In this document: in pieces, positions 57,753-64,000 of the stretch
Layout of the letters: every line of letters starts with the position of its first letter
Position numbering within the stretch: the stretch's first letter is position 1
Assembly (NCBI GenBank): GCA_010645155.1
Contig: CM021316.1
Location: 11,156,119-11,220,118, forward strand
Source: Tigriopus japonicus
Taxonomy: Eukaryota > Arthropoda > Copepoda > Harpacticoida > Harpacticidae
Direction of reading: 5' to 3'
Length of the DNA stretch: 64,000 nucleotides
Position numbers and translations under genes: made by a program
Notes under the pieces: model-generated
Databases searched by the model: none
Seen by the model: the letters and a program-made list of their open reading frames with translations, nothing else
What the model was told of the DNA's origin: nothing

Positions 57753-59519
57753 TTACTTCTTCCTCGTATGTTGATGGTCGTCAGGAAGATATGGGTTCTT
57801 GTAAGATGCCCATCTATCTTTCTTAGTCTCTAAATCACCAGGATTCACTTCATAGTCATCATACTTTGGATAAAAAGCCTTCTCGTGATCCATGGGTTTT
57901 ACCTCAGGACCATCATAACGACCCTAAAAAGAAATGAGAAGTTTACAATTTTTCTAATGTACCTAAACAGTCATTCCAATGATGCTAAGCTTACGTCTGT
58001 CTTAAGCTCCTCGATCCGTTCCATCTCCAGTTTGGCTGCATTCATCTTTTTGAGCTCGGACAAGGCCAAACTTCGCCGGATTTGGTCTTCGGTTGGCGGC
58101 TCATCCCGTCGATGTCTGAGCCAGGATTCCCATTCTGAGGGCATCTTGGCATCAAACCCAGCGTACAAATCGATTCCCATGATCTCTTTGGATTCAGTCT
58201 CAGGCGCACGATACCAACGAATGGGGCGGCGTTTGCCACGCCTAATGCAAAAAAAAACACTTCAAGATTTGATTTTGGTAATATTTGATAATTGTCAAGA
58301 AACATTTTAATCCCTTAGGAGCATTTAAGAGGAGCAAGTGAGAAAAGGGTGTTGTTCCCCACGGCAAGTTTTTGAGTAGAATGATATGAAAAATAAAAAT
58401 AAAAAGTATTTGAATGAATGAGATAACATATTCCGTAAAGGAAGGGTCGGCAACCGGTGGGCCCAAGAGTGGTCATCGGTGGGCCCAGGCGCAATGAGGA
58501 GAGTCCAAAATAGTGGGCCCGTGAGCCATCCATAGTACCGTACTCGTGGGCCCAAACCTCTTTGATCCTTAATTTGTGGGCCCCTGGACCTACCAACGTT
58601 TGTTTGGTGGGCCCATAACAACATGTAGTCAAATTGGTTGAACACAACTCATCCATGGTAGGGGAATGTCCCTTTATGCCCTTTGTGTCTTATTTGTTCT
58701 TTGGACTTCACTGGGGAAGATTTTGAGGACACATTTCGCAAATTTTTTGCTGACTTTCATTTTTTGGGACACATTCGAGCAAAGTTTCAGTCAAAAATTT
58801 TAGCTGGGCCTTTTAAGGGTATTCAATTTTGATTATAATTTTGATAATATTGAATGCACATACTAAGTCGCCATTCTGTAAAAGAGACTAAAATCCATTG
58901 AGAAAAAACTAAATCAATTAAATCGTCAGCAGACATAAATCCCTAACCAGTCGAAAAAGGTACTTGGGTGGTTAATTGAACTATTACCGCAATGGTCTGT
59001 TGTTCACTTTAATATCTTATAAATTTCGCTAGAATAAAAACTCATGCCCCGAGCAAGGTCATAATTTTGACGAAGGAATGAAAGCCTAATCAAACCAGAG
59101 AAGAAACCTAGCCAGTCATTTACAGATGCTTGATTGGCAAACAAGTCATGTTTTTTGTCATGATCCGTCTGAAGGGGAGGAAGAGTTATATTTATGGGTA
59201 AAAACAACCAAATTCTTCCCCAAAGTTTCATCTTGGATTTAAATGTGAGTCAGTGCTAAAGGACTCGTTCACAGTACAACTCAAAACCCGTTTCCATCCC
59301 TAATTTCAACTAGTTACAGGGTTGCCATTGGACCAAACCAATTTTAGTTAGCCAGAATATGAGTTTAAAAACTTACTGTGGATCAGCGGGAATTTCGAAA
59401 TATTTGTTGCCGAAGGGATCCTGACCAATTAAGCGTCCTTCAACATCCTTTTGACTGCGAAATGATGCCTTGAAAAGTTTAAAGGCCTCTCGCCACAAAA
59501 CACGTCCACCATTGGCCAT
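57753..59519 (-). CDS. NDUFAF2: NDUFAF2, mitochondrial complex I assembly factor
   Basis: Homologue of NDUFAF2 (mimitin, B17.2L), a matrix chaperone for late steps of NADH:ubiquinone oxidoreductase assembly, related to subunit NDUFA12. Exons 59519-59377, 58241-57995 and 57923-57753 join in frame to 186 aa, slightly longer than the vertebrate protein. Conserved elements are LWREAFKLFKASF, DPFGNKYFEIP (the family's DQFGNKYY.IP block), RPIRWYRAPE and PSEWESWLRHRRDEPPTEDQ, matching the human PTEWEAWIRRTRKTPPT region. NDUFA12 proper would be shorter and differ after this block. The ATG at 59519 follows AAA and precedes ANGGRVLW; the N-terminus may act as a presequence. Intron 1 holds a decayed hAT MITE at 58440-58640. 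Its 5' end faces UFSP2 across 1.9 kb. Confidence 0.92.
58440..58640. mobile_element. Partial hAT MITE (CAGGGGTCGGC family) in NDUFAF2 intron 1
   Basis: GAAGGGTCGGCAACCGGTGG, GTGGGCCCAGGCGCAA and TTTGTTTGGTGGGCCC match the inverse of 63628-63876. The right terminus is lost. Inverted relative to that copy. Confidence 0.65.
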
Positions 59520-61436
59520 TTTCACAACACCAAAACGTTCAATCTGAACTTTTATGTTATGAAATGAATGGAGTTGCCAAGCCAGTTCTAGCCATGAGAA
59601 ATTTCTTGTTTTTTTATAACCTCTGAGATGCATAAGAAATATCAACTGTATCTAATGTTTGTTAGGAACGGGCTTGATAAGGAATTTGTTAAAGTAAATC
59701 ATTATGTGTTCCAAAGATAGAAAAAAATACGTTTGTGTCATGAGAAAAAGAGCAATTGTTCTGTTTTGAAGACTTACAGCATTGCCAAAACATGCCATGT
59801 TGTCGCAATAATTTAAATCATGTGCCAAATTCCGGGTCATCATGGGTGAAAAATAGTCATTGCAAGTTGAATGTAATCAAACCTGTTTCAGATTCGCCTA
59901 AAATAATCGCCACGCTTTGAGTAAATTTCTTTAGTAATCATCTCAAAAATGGGAACTGGTATTGATAAGTTAGGGCCTAATAATACGCAAACGAAGCTTC
60001 GAATTGTGAAGAAAGGCGTTCCTCTGAGTGAAATGTTTGAACGAAATGTGCTAAATGTCGTACTCTCTTTAATCCACACACAAGATCAACCTTGTGGTAA
60101 AATACCTTCATAAACGCTAAATGTGACCTTCAACTTGGTCTAATAAAGCTAGTTTTGACACCGAGGCAAGTGGCAACTCTGTGTTTTAAGAGCCTACTTA
60201 TCAACGTTACCATTTCGTAGTCTTCACTGCCATTATGTTCCAAATGGTAAACCGTGGACATCTGAATAGAAATGTGACACCACAGATGATGTGACAGTGA
60301 AAATAAAGAGGTATAGAGAGGATGGGTAGACAATTTTCCAACCAAGCAGCCCCAGAATTACCAAACCCGACCGAGAGTTTGATATATGGTCGACGCAAAC
60401 TAGTCGTAGAAACAAACATATTGCTTTCTTCAACAGTGTGGCAAAAATATATGATTTTCTTTTATAAAAGATACTGATCGAATTTCTTTATCAATGCCAA
60501 TGAACGATTATAAAGAAAAACAACATTCTCTTCACCTAGATGGCTCTCACATGATTTCGCATGCCCCCATCACATCCTACTTGGGTGCCCTCTGTTGTTC
60601 TCAAAATGAACAACTCGTCTTCAGAGCAGGCCTTCTTAAGGAAACAAAGTTTAGTTTCAAATAAAGAGAAAAATGACAATCAGCGCCATCTTGAGGTAGA
60701 AACAATTGTTGGTGCTTCTGTTTAGTCTTTGGCCTTAATGTGTAATTAATCAGCACGGCTTTTTTGATTTTTAAACATAATATAGTTGCTGAGCTCTAAA
60801 TGACTCGAAATATGAAGAGCAATCCACTTTAAGATGGAAGCTGCAATTTTGGCAACAAGTTTAAGTTGAGGATAGATCTGGAAACAAGAGAATTTGCCCC
60901 TGTTTTGGCTCCATCTTGTGGCGATTCCTGTAACCCTCAATTAAAATTCTTCACATAGATAAATAAAATAGAGATATCTCAATTTTGACGTCGACAAAAC
61001 CGCCCTCTATGAGGGATTACCTAACAACATTGGTAAAAATGATTGTTTCATAAGGAACGTCATAGAGTGCCCCACCGTGTTTGTAACCCAAATATCCTTT
61101 TTGAAGTTCGATTCTCAGAGTCAATTCAGAAAATACAGCCTACGTCATCTAGAGGTCACGGATCTCCGCACTGTCACGGCGGTCTGCCTGCTTAGCTAGA
61201 ATTGAGAAGTCTGGGGGTAGTTTGTGTTCTTCATACAAATCTGATGAAACGTCTTTTGGCAATATCGATTTGAAATCCTCCAGCAACGCTGCAGGACCTC
61301 ATGTGTACAAGTGAAAGTGGACAGGAAAGAAGGAACCACGTCCACGTCAAACCAAGGGTAGGTTTACCTACCTGTGCACAGCAAAAAAGTGGACCCATAA
61401 CACTCAAGACTCGTGCGTCTGGCCTTGCCTTTGAGG
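59520..61436. other. Divergent intergenic region between NDUFAF2 and UFSP2
   Basis: Both start codons point away from this 1.9-kb stretch, so it should hold both promoters. I see no clear TATA box, transposon ends or conserved open frame. Confidence 0.4.
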
Positions 61437-63486
61437 ATGCCCGAAAACGCCCATCCACCCGTTAAAATATGCAACAAACTCGTTCAGGTGAGCCAAAGGC
61501 CTTGTTTTAGGTTAAATTGCACCTGGAAATGGACTCAAAGCAGTTTTGCATTTCCAAAATTGAGTTAGTCACAATCAATGTAGCAAAGTTGTAAATTTTA
61601 ATCAAAGCAAACTTGTTAAACCAATCTCTTCAAATGCGTAAATTAAAGTGCAATAGATAATCCTACATTTTTGCCATGCAAACATCAGTTAATTGAATTG
61701 CAGTTCCGCAAAGTTTAATATAAATTAAGCATTAGAAAGAAGTACGCAATAAATTTTGAGTGTTGAAAAAGAAAACTCGCACAGAACAAAAGTCTAGATA
61801 CATTCTTATTTCTTGACAAAGCCTACAAAAATCTGAATGAAATAAAACAATGGTCAGTTTGTTAAGAAACTAAAATCAAACTATTTGATCCAAATTCTAC
61901 CTTTGCACATGGTTTACCAGCTATTGACAACAACGCATTAACAATTACTTCCCAACCAACATTGTTCCACCTCTGACATTCTCCATTGGGAAAATCAATG
62001 GATATACTTAAAAAGCCTCTTTAACTTGACCTAATATCTTTCACTTCAGGTTTGCGTTGAACTTTTTACTCTCCTTCTCACAATTTTGACTACTTATTTA
62101 CAGCGTTTGGAAGCGGTGGAGGACACCACCATGGTGGGTTGTCTTTACGGCTTGCCCGTGGTTCCGCCTTACAAGGATAACGCCTACTACGTGTGGGCGG
62201 CCACCGGTAAAGAGAAGGACATGAACCAACCCGAGCAACCCAATGGACCTCCCGGTAATTTGTCGGCTTTTTTACCCTTTTAGAGTCAAAAGACAGTTCA
62301 GTTAACTTGAATTTAGATTACGATTTTAGTATCTGTTATCTTTTATTACACTTTTAAGCTGATTTTTTTATTCAAAATGGTCCGTAGGTGGTTTGTGTTC
62401 AGTTACGTGTTCAGTTATGGAAAGCTCGGGAACATTTTTTTAACCCAAACAGTCAAATGTGTAACACGAGGTTAAATAAGGTTAACTTGTAAAATAACTA
62501 TTCAAGAATTATGGCGAGAACGCGATGGGTAAAGTGTGAAATGCGTGAAGTGTATTTTTCACTTAGAAAGGGGAAAAAACAACCTAAGAATTGGATGAAG
62601 TTTAGACTTAAAATGATTGACTTGTTTGGGGGCTCAATATATAAAATTTAGCAGAAGATTGCATTTCAAAAAAAAAAAAAGATTAAAGATGAATTGTTTG
62701 CCTTTTCATGACTGATTGCTGATTTCAGATCTTGAAGTCTTGACGGAGGTTATTCCGTGTGGAATTGATCCTTTGGGCCTGTTTGTCATTCTCAAGGAAG
62801 AAACCGCGCATCTCATGGACAAGATCAACAAATTTCTGGAATCTTTGCCGGTGAGAAGAGTCCTAAATCCACGAAGATTCCTGCTATTTCATTCATTCAT
62901 CGAATTTCTTTTCCAGGAAAACTTCTTGGACAGTACCGATCCCGTGATCTTGGCCCGAATCGGCCCTAATACCCCGTTAACGGCCTTTCTTCATGCCGAA
63001 GGCCAATTGATGCCCGTCGAGTTTGAGGCCGTGACTCCGGAAGAGATCGAAAAACAAGTTCAAGTCATCCGGATCAAAGGCCGTCTCACCATCAATTGTC
63101 CTTTGTCGGAGAAAGACATCCAATTCTCATTGCGACATCTCATCGAAAAGGTAGATTTTCTCGTTGGATCCAACATTGAAAAGCATTCTATTGAAGCGTT
63201 CCCCTCATTCTCTTAGGTGCTCTGTCCCTATGGCACGTTTCACATGGAGAATTCGGATGTGGTTTATGTGCACACGTGGACCTCTCGCAAGAAGTTTTCC
63301 GGCACAGGATGGGCGGGCAATGAGACCTTGTCCACCCCTGACCATGAAGGTTGCGATGTGACCAATTTGGATGATGAAGCGGAAACGGTGGCGGATCTCT
63401 TGCGTCATCTCAAAGAGGATGAACTTGCAGATGATGGTTTTGGTCCGGTGCCCGAGAAGAAAAAGCCAAAAGCCGTCCAAGACAAG
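61437..63486 (+). CDS. UFSP2: UFSP2, UFM1-specific protease 2 (5' part; continues past window)
   Basis: Cysteine protease that matures UFM1 and removes it from targets at the endoplasmic reticulum. Five coding exons are visible: 61437-61487, 62104-62254, 62729-62850, 62917-63150 and 63217-63486, all in consistent phase, 276 codons. They cover the N-terminal MPN-like scaffold domain only: LVQRLEAVEDTTMVGCLYG, IPCGIDPLGLFVILKEE, DPVILARIGPN, the long VEFEAVTPEEIEKQVQVIR segment, and a Lys-rich linker EKKKPKAVQ. The catalytic Cys-Asp-His domain would lie beyond 64000. The start was chosen because ATG CCC GAA at 61437 keeps phase 0 into exon 2. A second in-frame acceptor at 62050 would add 17 hydrophobic residues and is less likely, since that stretch is the pyrimidine tract. 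A hAT MITE sits in intron 5. Part of exon 2 and intron 2 is duplicated at 56528-56887. Confidence 0.85.
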
Positions 63487-63627
63487 GTAAGAACAAGGTT
63501 TTGCAGAAAAAAAGATCATTTTGCAATAATATTCCTGCTCAGGGATGCCCCTTTTTAACCATCCTTTTTGGGTTGGATTGTATTTTCAACCCGCTTGGGT
63601 TTTCAAAAGATATGAGATTCCGTAGAG

Positions 63628-63876
63628 CAGGGGTCGGCAACGCTTTTTGGGTCAAGGCCCACGAAATTTGATTCGTGTCGTCAGGGGCCCACCAAACAGG
63701 CATTGGTAGGTTCAGGGGCCCACAAATTAACGATCAAAGAGCTTTGGGCCCACAAGAACAGTACTATGGATGGCTCTTGGGCCCACTATTTTGAACTTTT
63801 TCCATAACTCCTGGGCCCACCAATGACCACTCTTGGGCCCACATTTGGGCCGCGGCCCACCGATTGCCGACCCCTG
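63628..63876. mobile_element. hAT MITE (CAGGGGTCGGC family), 249 bp, in UFSP2 intron
   Basis: Ends CAGGGGTCGGCAACG and ATTGCCGACCCCTG with the perfect 8-bp direct repeat CCGTAGAG at 63620-63627 and 63877-63884. GGCCCAC-rich throughout. The best-preserved member of the family in the window. Confidence 0.9.
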
Positions 63877-64000
63877 CCGTAGAGGGTGCGGAAAATTGGA
63901 TTAAAATCAATTTTAATTTATAATAACACCAGTCTTTTGCTGGCTGATGTAATGTACGAATAGTATAACCATGGATGAGTTGATTCTTTAAGACGTTATT

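Overview
The window is nuclear DNA of a multicellular animal. Coding sequence is split into short exons with GT..AG introns, no gene is operonic, and the recognisable proteins are metazoan: a choline/ethanolamine kinase, a TMEM272-like membrane protein, ABHD14-type hydrolases, a neuron navigator (NAV/sickie/UNC-53), a beta-1,3-galactosyltransferase, the complex I assembly factor NDUFAF2 and the UFM1 protease UFSP2. The mix suggests an invertebrate, most likely an arthropod and possibly a crustacean; the sequence does not fix the species. Exon boundaries were placed by eye from splice sites, reading phase and family similarity, without transcripts.

Layout. 1-7.0 kb: choline/ethanolamine kinase on the minus strand. 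7.07-10.36 kb: a MULE-like DNA transposon with 164-bp inverted ends and a 10-bp target duplication, carrying a small hAT element. 11.2-12.4 kb: TMEM272-like gene, plus strand. 12.9-29.2 kb: a tandem array of ABHD14-like hydrolases, all plus strand and all four-exon: copies A, B and C, with a broken fourth copy between B and C. The B-to-C interval is packed with transposons. Copy C lacks the catalytic histidine. 29.4-40.0 kb: a NAV-family gene on the minus strand, 12 coding exons, convergent with copy C. 41.9-44.9 kb: a two-exon GT31 galactosyltransferase, minus strand. 46-57.5 kb: a repeat-rich stretch with a dead LINE, a decayed Ty3/gypsy-like gag (+) facing a decayed pol (-), tRNA-derived SINEs, hAT elements and an inverted copy of part of the UFSP2 gene. 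57.8-59.5 kb: NDUFAF2, minus strand. 61.4 kb to the end: the first five coding exons of UFSP2, plus strand, divergent from NDUFAF2 and continuing past the window.

The single-copy genes are ordinary housekeeping or developmental genes with no obvious joint function. The points of most interest are the ABHD14 array (one intact-looking but apparently inactive paralogue, one paralogue disrupted by two transposons that left exact target duplications), the inverted UFSP2 fragment, a 32-bp element that is only two 15-bp inverted repeats inside an 8-bp duplication, and the many transposons whose ends and target duplications can be read to the base.
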